Below, piece after piece: positions 26,701 to 64,000 of a DNA stretch of 64,000 nt. Both the position numbers and the translations under genes were made by a program. Each line of letters starts with the position of its first letter. Position 1 is the stretch's first letter. Under the pieces are notes generated by a model. The model saw nothing but the letters and a program-made list of their open reading frames with translations, had not been told where the DNA came from and did not search any database. The DNA lies in assembly GCF_042477335.2 (NCBI RefSeq), contig NC_091256.1, positions 39,400,001 to 39,464,000 on the forward strand. The letters are read 5' to 3'. This DNA comes from Ovis canadensis (taxonomy: Eukaryota; Chordata; Mammalia; Artiodactyla; Bovidae).

Positions 26701-28992
26701 GAAGGCCTGGGGACAATGTGGGAGGTGAGGGGCGTTTGGGCCTGAAGAGGCAGGTGGAGGGATTTAGGACTCAGGACAAGGGAGCAACAGCTCCCCCTGA
26801 GCCCCGAATCAGGAATCAACCAGGGAATGGCCTGGGGGGTGAGGGGGGAGGGGCAGTTAGAGATGGCTGCTCCATGAACTTAGACTTCCTCACAGAGGAA
26901 GGTGGGTGCGCGGGAGGCTGTGGGTGGTCACACAGCTGTTGGGACCCTCTGAGGACGTGGCAACTGAGGTTGGTAAGCACGGCTGTCAGGAGGGCTGGAG
27001 TCCCCTTGGGTCTGTGGGCTGTAGGAGGGTTCAAGGTGGCAGAGGGCCCCCAGGAAAAAGACCCTGAAGGGGTGAGTACATGTCAGGGAAACTAGAGGGG
27101 CTGAGGAGTGGTGGGTGGTTATTCCAGGAGACAAGGACAGAGGCTGGCGAGTGGAGGATGAGTTGGGGAGAGCAGTGAGGAAATGGAGGCCCAGGAGGCA
27201 TGGCCCATGGGTCGCAGCCGCTGACATGGGCAGAGGGGGAGGTCATGGAGAGTTCCGGGCTGTGGACGCAGGCTGGGCTGAGTGGCCCGCACCGACTGGA
27301 GAGGGCGACGGCCCAAGGGGCGGGCGGGCCGGAGAGGGTGTGGAGCTTTCCAGAGTCCACAGGCCGCGTGCTCTAACAACAGGTACCAAATGATTATTTC
27401 CTCCCGGAGTGGGGGCCCCTGCAGTCTGGGTGGGCTTCACCTGCTCAGCAGTTCCCAGCCTAGAGAAGAAAAGGGGTATCCTGTGCTGAGCATGTTGGGG
27501 AGGGTCTCTGCAGGGCCCATGGCTCCTTCCTGGGGTGACACAGGTTTGGCAGGAGGTAAGCTGGGGGCTGGTGAATACAAATGCCCCAGCAGCTGCTGAC
27601 CCTGCCTGCTTCTCCTGGTGCCAGGGTCCCAAAGGCTGCCCGGACACCAGGTTCTGCTCAGGACCGGTCAGGGGTGGGCCTGCACTGAGGGGTGGGCTGA
27701 GCAGAGGCTGCAGCACCCTCCGCACAGACCACCCAGCGGTGACCAGCCAAGCTTCTGGTTCGGTTGACCACACCTGCTTCTTCCCATCTGGCCTGAACCT
27801 TTGCAGGCAGGTCAGGGAGGGGGTTGGCTGATACCACCCAGGATGACAGGCTGCCTTGTACGTGCTCATCATTCTACATTACCTGTCTTCACGGTGACTG
27901 GTGACCTTGGACCAGGCCTGCCTGTAGCACAGGGAGAAATAAGGTCACTGAGTGGGCGGTGAGGCCCCAAGAGGCGTGCCAGGTGGGCACAGCACTGACA
28001 CATAGCTTGAAAGTGGCGGCTCTCAGGCGCTCCTGGCACTGAGCGTGGCCTTCCTGTCTGCTCTCCCAGGAAGTTCTCCCTGGACGACCTGCTGACGGGC
28101 ATCATGCTCTACTGGACAACGGGCACCATCACCTCCTCCCAGCGCTTCTACAAGGAGAACCTGGCGCAGGTCAATAAGCATGAGACGTAAGTCCAGCTGA
28201 GCCCGGAAAGGGGCTTCTGGGGAGGGTGCCCCTGAGACAGAGAGCAGGGGGGTGGCCTGCTTGGACTCAGAGGAGGACATTTGATATGGAGAAGTGCAGC
28301 CAAGCCTTGGGTGCACACCAGGTGCGGAGAACAGGAACACAATTTAAAGGAGGGGGGCCTCTCTTTAGAATTAGCTCACAGACAGAAGCTAATGGAGGGA
28401 GACAGCAGCTCCCTTTGCTGCCAGGCCTGGTCCCCAAACATCCGCAGGGGCTCCCCCAGGGCCAAGGCTAGCCTTAGGTGGCACAATGGTTCGGGAACCC
28501 CTTGCCAAATCTCATAGGGAGACCCTCAGGCAGCAGCAAAGGGAAAAAGGAGCAAAGGTGGGAGGTGGATTCTGTTCCCACCTCAGCCACACTTTCCAGC
28601 TGGGGCAGCACTTCCAGAAAAGAGGGCCCTAATGGGGTTGGAGCTGAGGTGGGTGCTTAAAACCTAGGTCTGTCCTTTTATGGATCCATGTGGCTGAGCG
28701 AATTTGACCCCCCCCCCCAGCTCCCTGAACCCCGGCTGTGCGGGAGAGCCGGCCCGGCCTCCCCCTCAGTGAGATCTCCGTCTCTTCCAGGCTGAAGGTA
28801 TACGTGCCCACGGGCTTTGCTGCCTTCCCCTGTGAGCTGATACACTTGCCAGAAAAGTGGGTGAAGACCAAGTACCCGAAACTCATCTCTTATTCCTACA
28901 TGCCCCGTGGGGGCCACTTTGCCGCCTTTGAGGAGCCAGAGCTGCTCGCCCAGGACATCCGCAAGTTCGTGGGGCTGCAGGAGCGGCAGTGA
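11596..28992 (+). CDS. EPHX1: EPHX1, microsomal epoxide hydrolase (whole coding region, 8 coding exons)
   Basis: Coding exons at 11601-11783, 14143-14323, 19945-20172, 20746-20875, 21401-21606, 24047-24155, 28070-28186 and 28791-28992 join without a frame break into 451 codons plus TGA. The enzyme hydrolyses arene and alkene epoxides to trans-diols in the endoplasmic reticulum membrane; this is known of the family. Seen here: an N-terminal hydrophobic anchor (about residues 1-20), the alpha/beta-hydrolase oxyanion motif HGWPG (148-152), nucleophile Asp226 in GGDWG, the lid tyrosines Tyr298 and Tyr373, acid Glu400 and catalytic His427 in RGGHF, matching human Asp226, Tyr299, Tyr374, Glu404 and His431. 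The protein is four residues shorter than human (455): one is lost in exon 6 and three in exon 8. All splice sites are GT-AG. The start ATG at 11601 follows an in-exon leader of five bases with a purine at -3. Assignment is near certain. Confidence 0.97.
12641..12828 (+). mobile_element. Bov-tA SINE, head truncated
   Basis: Starts at aagaatccccctgcagtgca and ends gacacgactgagtgactaac, lacking the first bases of the tRNA-like head. Confidence 0.87.
12890..13305. repeat. L1-type fragment interrupted by a SINE
   Basis: The phrases ggagtatagtttatttacaa, gtattagtttcagatgtaca and, after the SINE, ccatacaggttattacaaag and ggtccttgttggttatctat belong to one common ruminant repeat, probably L1-derived. 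The SINE at 13015-13186 splits it. Confidence 0.6.
13015..13186 (+). mobile_element. Bov-tA SINE nested in an L1-type repeat
   Basis: Head-truncated copy: aacccacctgcaatgtggga to gactgtgcaacccatggggt and tcagacacaactgagcgatt. Confidence 0.85.
13594..13802 (-). mobile_element. Bov-tA SINE
   Basis: Reverse copy from gtgcttagtcgctcagttgt to taccactgagctacctagga. Confidence 0.87.
14143..14323 (+). CDS. EPHX1: EPHX1 second coding exon (residues 62-121 plus one base)
   Basis: The acceptor is ttttctccag and the donor is GAAG|gtatgt; the exon ends in phase 1, splitting Gly122. It holds the N-terminal domain with NSNYLKKIISYWRNEFDW and the PHFKTKIEG motif. The human Tyr113 polymorphic position lies in this exon and is His here (YPHFKTK), the residue of the human variant form. 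Confidence 0.97.
14826..15041 (-). mobile_element. Bov-tA SINE
   Basis: Reverse copy from gaagtcactcagtcatgtct to gagccaccagggaagcccaa, in EPHX1 intron between its second and third coding exons. Confidence 0.88.
15197..15326 (+). mobile_element. Bov-tA SINE, 5'-truncated
   Basis: Only the second half of the element: ggagtgggaaatggcaaccc to gagccagactcgactgagca. Confidence 0.82.
15327..15960 (-). repeat. L1 3' region, reverse orientation
   Basis: Contains the reversed L1 phrases tggcttattgcacttagcat, gtcatccgtcaatggacact and ttctttgggtatatacccag. No intact ORF. Confidence 0.75.
16433..16648 (+). mobile_element. Bov-tA SINE
   Basis: From gggcttcccaggtggcacta to agtcagacacaaccaaaacg. Confidence 0.87.
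17555..18060 (+). repeat. L1 3' region with nested SINE
   Basis: L1 phrases in + orientation: gataagtgaaataagccagt, ttatatgagatatctaaaat, ggtggctgccaagggctggg, and after the SINE cactgtacactgtgcaacac. The SINE at 17857-17973 splits it. Confidence 0.72.
17857..17973 (+). mobile_element. 5'-truncated Bov-tA SINE with target-site duplication
   Basis: A short 3' part of the SINE (gaagaaaatggcaacccatg to acgcaactcagtgactggat) with an (ac)n tail. A 9-bp repeat, aattctaag, flanks it at 17848-17856 and 17974-17982. Confidence 0.75.
18670..18990. repeat. Old L1-like AT-rich sequence
   Basis: AT-rich text resembling a diverged L1 3' region; family uncertain. Confidence 0.4.
19036..19240 (-). mobile_element. 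Bov-tA SINE
   Basis: Reverse copy from gctcaggcatgtctgactct to accactagcatcacctggga. Confidence 0.86.
19276..19545 (-). mobile_element. Bov-A2 SINE (two monomers)
   Basis: Starts with (gct)n, then aagtcacttcagtcatgtcc; the second monomer begins gaagttgctcagtcgtgtcc. The whole dimer is present. Confidence 0.9.
19945..20172 (+). CDS. EPHX1: EPHX1 third coding exon (residues 122-197)
   Basis: The acceptor is tctccccag and the donor is AAGG|gtatgg. It encodes the start of the alpha/beta-hydrolase fold: the beta strand PLLMVHGWPGSFYEFYKII with the oxyanion-hole HGWPG, then VICPSIPGYGFSEASSKKG. All residues expected for activity are present. Confidence 0.97.
20746..20875 (+). CDS. EPHX1: EPHX1 fourth coding exon (residues 198-240, nucleophile)
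   Basis: The acceptor is taacaaccag and the donor is CCCAG|gtgagg. It contains the nucleophile elbow YIQGGDWGALICTN with Asp226, which forms the ester intermediate with the epoxide. The human protein has Ser where this one has Ala after GGDWG. Confidence 0.97.
21401..21606 (+). CDS. EPHX1: EPHX1 fifth coding exon (residues 241-309)
   Basis: The acceptor is tgcccccag and the donor is GTGG|gtgagt. It encodes the lid/cap region with LTERDMEL-type sequence (here YTERDMELIYP) and lid tyrosine Tyr298 in ESGYMH. One codon is missing compared with human in the segment PFKKIFFSLLRES (human has an extra residue between the lysines and the FxS), giving 68 whole codons against 69. Confidence 0.96.
22070..23200. 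repeat. L1-like, AT-rich intron sequence
   Basis: Several old L1-like phrases (gtttactgagatataatgga, ttaaggtgtacagcataatg, tgagatccatccatgtcg) spread over the intron between the fifth and sixth EPHX1 coding exons. Family and borders uncertain. Confidence 0.5.
23208..23571 (-). mobile_element. CHR-type SINE, near full length, with G28 run
   Basis: Reverse CHR element from the ttttatttattttgggccgt tail side to aggcggattcttcaccattc and agggaagcccc. A 28-nt G run sits at 23281-23308, where the family has only a short G stretch. Confidence 0.85.
23281..23308 (+). repeat. Mononucleotide (G)28
   Basis: Twenty-eight consecutive G, directly after ggccggc. It may form a G-quadruplex, and its length may be polymorphic or a sequencing artefact. 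Confidence 0.9.
24047..24155 (+). CDS. EPHX1: EPHX1 sixth coding exon (residues 310-345)
   Basis: The acceptor is ccccaccag and the donor is GAGAG|gtaaga. It encodes ALNDSPVGLAAYILEKFSTW and the GGLER motif. Phase 2 at both ends, and the length equals the human exon. Residue 311 is Cys instead of the human Ser. Confidence 0.97.
24843..25052 (-). mobile_element. Bov-tA SINE
   Basis: Reverse copy from gaaagtcacccagtcatgtc to taccatttcagccaccagct. Confidence 0.87.
25060..28060. other. EPHX1 intron, GC-rich, no recognised features
   Basis: A 3-kb part of the intron before the exon at 28070. It is purine-rich around 26620-26770 (gggagggagggagggaag) but shows no exon, RNA or repeat family that I recognise. 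Long ORFs here have no conserved similarity and reflect the GC content. Confidence 0.4.
28070..28186 (+). CDS. EPHX1: EPHX1 seventh coding exon (residues 346-384), shortened by 9 nt
   Basis: The acceptor is ctctcccag and the donor is GAGAC|gtaagt. It encodes KFSLDDLLTG and the lid tyrosine Tyr373 in QRFYKENL. After FYKENL the sequence is AQVNKHET, where human has GQGWMTQKHER: three residues fewer, in frame. The donor and the next acceptor are both strong, so this is a coding deletion rather than a missed splice site. Confidence 0.95.
28791..28992 (+). CDS. EPHX1: EPHX1 last coding exon (residues 385-451) and stop
   Basis: The acceptor is gtctcttccag; the stop TGA is at 28990-28992. It encodes LKVYVPTGFAAFP, the catalytic acid Glu400 (FPCELIH), and SYSYMPRGGHFAAFEEPELL with catalytic His427, ending in LQERQ. 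The C-terminus matches the human length from KVYVPTG onward. Confidence 0.97.
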
Positions 28993-29811
28993 CCCCGCCG
29001 GACCTGGCTGTCACCTCCCCGGCAGCCCCTGCCCTAGCATGGCAGGCTCCCTCCTGACACCCGCCCTTTTACAGAGAAGTCCCTGGTCTCGCAGCCCAGC
29101 TCCCAGTAGCAGTGGGGCTGGCAAGGAGCCCAGTCCCTATCTCTGGTCCTCTGTGGGGAGAGATGCCCCTGTCCCCAGGAATGTGTTTGCTGCCGTCCCC
29201 TGCCCATGCTGGGACCCCAGGCTCACCCTTCCACGCAAACTCCCCACTTGCGCTTGCTAAGCAACATGGCTTTGATGAAAAATGATTTTTCTTCTGAGAG
29301 TGGCTGGAACAAGTGACTTGCTGAGCCCCGATCCCACATAGGGTGCCCCTTCCCACCGAGCTGGCAAGCCTGCAGCCTGTGTTGGGGCGATGTCCCATTC
29401 CACTCTTGTTGGGGGCACCAAGAGGCCACTCTGCCCATCCGGGTCCCCGCCAGGGGCAGCTCAGAGCAGAGGCAGCGAGGCCAAGTGACTACTGGGGACC
29501 CTCACTGCCTGCTTCAGCGATTGGAGGCAGCCTCCCAGCTCTCCCCACCCACACCCATCATGCAGGCTTGTGCCTCTGGCGCCCCCTGGAGGCAGCTTCT
29601 CCAGCAAGTGCCCAAAGAAGCCTTGCAGCCATGGGGTCTGGTTGGGAAAGGCAAGAGGCTGCGCCCCTCCTTCTGTGGGTATAGTTCTCTCTTGGCTTCA
29701 AGGAGGCCTTGAGCACTGTTCCTTCTGGAGGGAACAGACAGATGGAATCAAGGGCTTCAGATGGAGCCTCATGCACTGGATGTGAAGAGGCAGGGAAGGC
29801 TAGATCTCTGC
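28993..29811 (+). other. EPHX1 3' UTR and interval between the convergent genes
   Basis: Sequence after the EPHX1 stop. I see no canonical AATAAA on the + strand between here and the end of the TMEM63A 3' UTR; an A-rich gatgaaaaatga near 29274 is the best weak candidate for the EPHX1 poly(A) signal. No repeat was recognised. Confidence 0.5.
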
Positions 29812-30595
29812 AGTCTGGCTGAATGGGCACTTTATTAGTGGTCCTCATGGTCCCTGCCACTCCAGGTGACCCCGACCCAGCCACTATGTCACTGGCAACA
29901 TGAAAAAAAAAAAAAATAACCCTGGTAGGGATGTGGAGAAGCCTGCTGCAGCCTGGTGCTGGCCTACTACCCTCCTGCTTCCTGCAACTCACTCCTGGGG
30001 TGGGGGCAGGGGTGGGAAGGGTCCAGTACCCGTGAGGGGAAGCTGGGATGGACCTGGATCACCATCAGAAACCCATCTCAGGCCTGTGGCTGCTGCAGCC
30101 TCTTTGGTTATCGGTGGTATGTGTGTGTGCCCGGAGAGGGGTGGGCAGTGTCTGGATGCTCAGAGGGAGAAGGTCTTCCACACGGTGCAGCCCCCTCTTG
30201 CTTGATTCTGTCACCACACTCGTGGGTTGGAGGGACACAGTTTCAACACATGATCCTGCTAAAAATCACCAGGGCCATCATCCCAGCCACAGAGCTGGGC
30301 GCTTGTGCAGGAGGGGGACTTGGAAAGAAATAGAACCTCAGGCGAGCAAGTGAGAGTCCAGGTCTGCACTTGCGCCCAAAAGAATCCCACCTGATGGCGG
30401 TCCCGCCTCCCTGCTCAGCCAAGGGCCAGAGCCCCTTTCTGCTTTCATCTCTTTAGACTGGCTGTGCTTAAAGCAGGTGGAAAGAAGTCCTAAACTTGGT
30501 TGAGCTCGAGGGCCAGCCACCTCTCCACCTGTGTCTCTTCACCTCCTGACTCCCCAGGGCCCTGAGCCTGGACCAGCCCAGCAGTTCCCCAGCTC
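29812..30595 (-). other. TMEM63A: TMEM63A 3' untranslated region
   Basis: The sequence between the TMEM63A stop codon (30596) and the predicted cleavage site after the AATAAA at 29831-29836. No ORF of note. It contains a 13-nt T run in the sense direction (an A run at 29902-29914 on the + strand). The end position is approximate. Confidence 0.65.
29831..29836 (-). terminator. TMEM63A: TMEM63A polyadenylation signal (AATAAA)
   Basis: On the minus strand the sequence reads CACTAATAAAGTGCCC, a canonical AATAAA about 760 bp after the TMEM63A stop codon. Cleavage is expected roughly 10-30 bases further along, near 29805-29820. Confidence 0.75.
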
Positions 30596-60688
<30,093 letters not shown>

Positions 60689-63600
60689 CTGGAGAAGGAG
60701 ACCCAACAGAGAGTCAGGGCACCAACTCTCCCGTGGTTTCTGCAGCCAGCACTGGCAGAGCCAAGGGCGGGTATCTCCACCAGGGGCTGCCGGGGCACAG
60801 GGATCCGGTAGAGGCAGACACCAGCCCTGAGTGCCCGGCAGAGTCTACAGAGAATAGCTCCATTGTAGATGTAGCCCAAGGGTCAGATGGACGGAGCAGA
60901 TGGCTCATCTAAGACACAGCTGGCTGCCTCCCCAGGGGCAGGGATGAACAGGACGAAAGGGAAGGACAGGAGCCTGCCTAAAGGGTGCCAAGTTCCTCCA
61001 GCCTCAGGGATGACTGTCAGGAAGTCATTCCTGTGGGATGAGGGGCGGGAGTGGTCCTGGGAGCCCTGGAGTGCAGGCAGGGGACAGGATGGGGCAGAGG
61101 AATCAACAGAGGAGGAAGAGTGTCCAAATGCAACAACTGCTGATCGTCTGAGCCATGGACAAGAGCTCAAGAGATGTCAGGCTGGGAATTCAGAGATAGG
61201 CCCACACCATACACTTGGAAACTGAGGCTCAGGGCCTTAAGAGTTCCATTAAGATTAAAGAGCTGGTCAGGGCAGAGTCGAGCCTCAGATCCAGCCTCCT
61301 GGGTCTCAGATGCCAGTTCCCTTTCTGCTCTGCCACATTCCCTCTGCAGCTGACTACCCACACCTGTTTGGTGAGAGATTAAAAAGCAGAGAAGGAGACT
61401 TCCCTGGTGGCCCAGTAGATAAGAATCCACCTTACAATGCAGGGGATGTGAGCTCCATCCCTGGTCAGGAAACTAAGATCCCACATGCCCTGGAGCCCGT
61501 GCACCACACCCAGAGAATCCCTGTGCCGTGATGAAGATCCCACATGATGCAACTAAGACCCAATGCAGCCAAATAAAGATGTTTTTAAAAGAGAGAAAGA
61601 TTTGGAAAAAAAAAAAAAAAAAGCCAGGGAAAGAGCAGCAGAGAGGAGGAGACAGAGAAGGCAAAGGGGGAGGAGGACAGGGCCCTAAGCCTCTTCAGGG
61701 ACCCCTGAGTCACCCACTGTGCATCACTGGAGCACTCCCCAGGCTCTGCCCTCTCATTCTTGCACTCCTGGCCTTTCTGGAAGGTCCAGCATTTCCAAAG
61801 CAAATATTGCTCCAGGCTAGTTGTTGACCTTTCCTTTCAGAGACGCCTGGTAACCGCAGGTGAAACTAATGGAAATCTCCAAACTCCTAAGGCCCCAGTG
61901 TTAGTGCCCAGGTTCTGACCTGCTTTCACACTGTCTGCAGCTGAGGAGCCTGGAAAAATGCTCAGCATCCCTTCCTCTCAAGGTCCTATCTCCTTAAATC
62001 TAGTTAGACTAGATTCCCAGGGGACTTTGGCTAAGTCTGGTCTTCCTACCTGTTAGAGGGGCAAAAATCTGGGAGGCAAGAAACGGTACAAAGAACAGAC
62101 AGATATTTGTACTATGTAGTAATACAGTCTGGGTGTGTGTTGGGGAGCCAGTGATTTCCAATTCTGGCCACTGGGACGGCTCTTTTGGGACAATCTCATG
62201 CACACAGGACAGGAAGTGCAGGAGGCATGGGGGAGGCAGTAGGTCCGGGGGCATGGGAGGACTCCCCGAGAGGCCAAGTCATTCTGTCATCCCTATTAGA
62301 GACTTGGCAGTGGCTGGAGGGTGTGATGGCAGAGCCACGGAGTTGCTGGCCCTGCGCAGAGTCACAAAAGCTGCCTCTGGGAGACAGATGGTCTTAGTTT
62401 CTCTCCTTTAAACCCCACCCAGTGGCACCGCCCCAATGCAACACCCAGCCTGCCGCTGGCTGGCGAAGGCCTGCCCCTCCTTCCTGTCCCACGCTTACCA
62501 GATGCTGGGGAAGGAAGTGTGGATGTGTCCCCTGGAGAGGGCCTCAGTTGGCGCTGGCAAAGGCAGCGGTGGCCCTGGCCGCCTCCCAAGCTGCCTCAGG
62601 TCCGCTGCTCATTTCCTGCTGGGCTTTCCTGATAGAGGTCATGGGGCACCAGCCTTTGCAGACTTCCCTGAAGGAACACAGGAGACAACCAGAGTCACGT
62701 GGGAGCTGTCCTTTTCCCAGGCCGGGTGCTCTGGCGTGAAACCCTTCAGCACACTTCCCCTGCACTCACACCTGCCCGGTGTCTCGGAACTCAAACACGC
62801 GTCCAGAGCCTACGGTTCTTCCCAACGGGCTCCCTCCTGTCCTGGCTCTCTCTCCAAGCACCTAGTGCTATAAAGGGGCCACCCTCCTGTGTGCACCCTG
62901 GTCTCTCCTCTCTCCTCCCTAACATCACCTGAAGCTCCAGCCTCTCTTGTCCGAGGGCTCAAGGCCCTGGTGAGCCCCGGGCACTGGGACTCCTCCCACA
63001 GAAGCACTGGGAGCTGTGGGCTCTGGGAAGACGGAGTCCAGGACCCCACACAGGCCCCAAGGGTAGCTGGGAAGGCTTCTCCAGGTCCCCCAAAGACTAG
63101 AATCAGGAAAAAAAAAAAAAAAGAATGCAACAGAACCAACAAGGAAGCCCTGAATAGTGAAGTGGGGGAAAAAATATCCCCATAAAATGGTCACAGAGGG
63201 AGCATTGTCAAGGGCAAGAGGCGCTGCTGCGGTGGGGGGTGTGGTGGGGGGCGCCTCACCAATTCTGCTTTGTGTGGAGCTTTGAGAGAGCAGAGGCCTA
63301 ATGGGAGGCAGGGACCTACGCTCCTCCCCATCTTTTCCACCCCAGTCACGCCACTAAGTCAAACAGGCTCCCCCTGTGGTTTAACAAGGTTTGATAAGAA
63401 GGACTCGGTGAGGTCAGCCAGCCAGCCTGGGAGGAAACCTCAGGACTCTTCAGAGGTGGCCTGTCCCCTCTGCGCCTTCCAGGTGTGGGCATGGCTTTGG
63501 GGGGCCTCAGTGTCTCTCAGACCTTTCTGCTTAGTTGAGGTCTGTCTCCACCTGTTACAAGTCTGCAAGACTGCGGAAACATCACAGTCCCTCCAGGACC

Positions 63601-64000
63601 AGCCCCCTGCATCCTCATCCTCCCCAACGGGCATGCTGAGAGGGCAGCTGGCAACATACTGACCACAGGGTGGCCCCCCCAGGCTCAGGAGGAGCAGGAG
63701 GGGGAGAAAAGGAGACTCAGCTGGTGGCGACTGGGAGAGAGCTGGCTTAGTGGCTGAAAGACTGATAGTGCTGGGCAGGGGCCAAACCAGCAATTAGGCC
63801 CTGTGGCCATGGGTGCCCTGCCTGGTCATGTTCAGTCATCCCATATTTGTCAGATACACATTATGGATGCCTGGTCTTATCCATCCCTTCTCTAGGGAGC
63901 TCTCTGCTCATCATCTCATTCAGGAAAGCCAAGATATACTGCTGAGGCCCTGGGGTCAGGTGAGCAGCAGGTGACTCAGGACTCAACTCAAAGTTCAACC
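60689..64000. other. Upstream of the TMEM63A start codon; 5' exon(s) not placed
   Basis: The acceptor at 60690 shows that at least one non-coding exon lies further upstream on the minus strand, here or beyond the window. I could not identify it. The stretch holds a CHR-type SINE (61398-61600), an A-run at 61606-61622 and another at 63108-63122; the rest shows no recognised element. The 62430-62640 part is fairly GC-rich. Confidence 0.4.
61398..61600 (+). mobile_element. CHR-type SINE, near full length
   Basis: Forward copy from gagacttccctggtggccca to caatgcagccaaataaagat, followed by an A run at 61606-61622. Confidence 0.85.

Noticed and set aside
26217..27872. Several ORFs of about 200 codons on both strands
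   Set aside because: GC-rich intron of EPHX1; proline- and arginine-rich chance frames with no conserved domain.
62430..62640. A GC-rich stretch as the TMEM63A promoter and 5' exon
   Set aside because: A minus-strand GGTAAG near 62495 could be a donor, but there is no supporting promoter element or conserved sequence; not enough to call.

Overview
This window is nuclear DNA from a bovid ruminant. The evidence is the density of ruminant-specific retroposons (BovB RTE LINEs, Bov-tA and Bov-A2 SINEs, artiodactyl CHR-type tRNA-SINEs and a betaretrovirus-type LTR) around two mammalian genes in the order found at human 1q42. Species within Bovidae cannot be settled from the sequence alone. All exons below were placed by hand from conserved protein sequence, AG/GT splice sites and reading-phase bookkeeping. 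Both reconstructed reading frames stay open from start to stop.

Layout. Positions 1-8240 are upstream, gene-free DNA with BovB, CHR, MIR, MER5A, MER20 and SINE copies. Positions 8240-8720 hold a GC-rich, promoter-like segment with a TATA-like box, a candidate non-coding first exon and CCAAT/GC boxes. Positions 11596-28992 (+ strand) hold the eight coding exons of EPHX1, microsomal epoxide hydrolase, 451 codons plus stop. The gene ends tail to tail with TMEM63A, whose 3' UTR ends near 29815 and whose 22 coding exons run from 30760 down to 60489 on the - strand (803 codons plus stop, start at 60674). TMEM63A is an OSCA/TMEM63-family mechanosensitive cation channel. The last 3.3 kb lies upstream of its start codon and should contain, or lead to, its non-coding 5' exon(s), which I could not place.

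The two genes are functionally unrelated: one is a xenobiotic-metabolism enzyme of the endoplasmic reticulum, the other a membrane ion channel. What they share is their convergent arrangement, with only about 0.8 kb between the EPHX1 stop codon and the TMEM63A polyadenylation signal.

I found no novel gene system. The most unusual item is a perfect 45-bp inverted copy of nearby intron sequence sitting inside a Bov-tA SINE (56890-56934 versus 57617-57661), which looks like a short-range template-switch mutation. Others are a 9-nt in-frame shortening of EPHX1 exon 8, a solo LTR in the TMEM63A intron on the gene's own strand, a 28-nt G run inside a SINE, and an L1 tail flanked by an unusually long 36-bp direct repeat.
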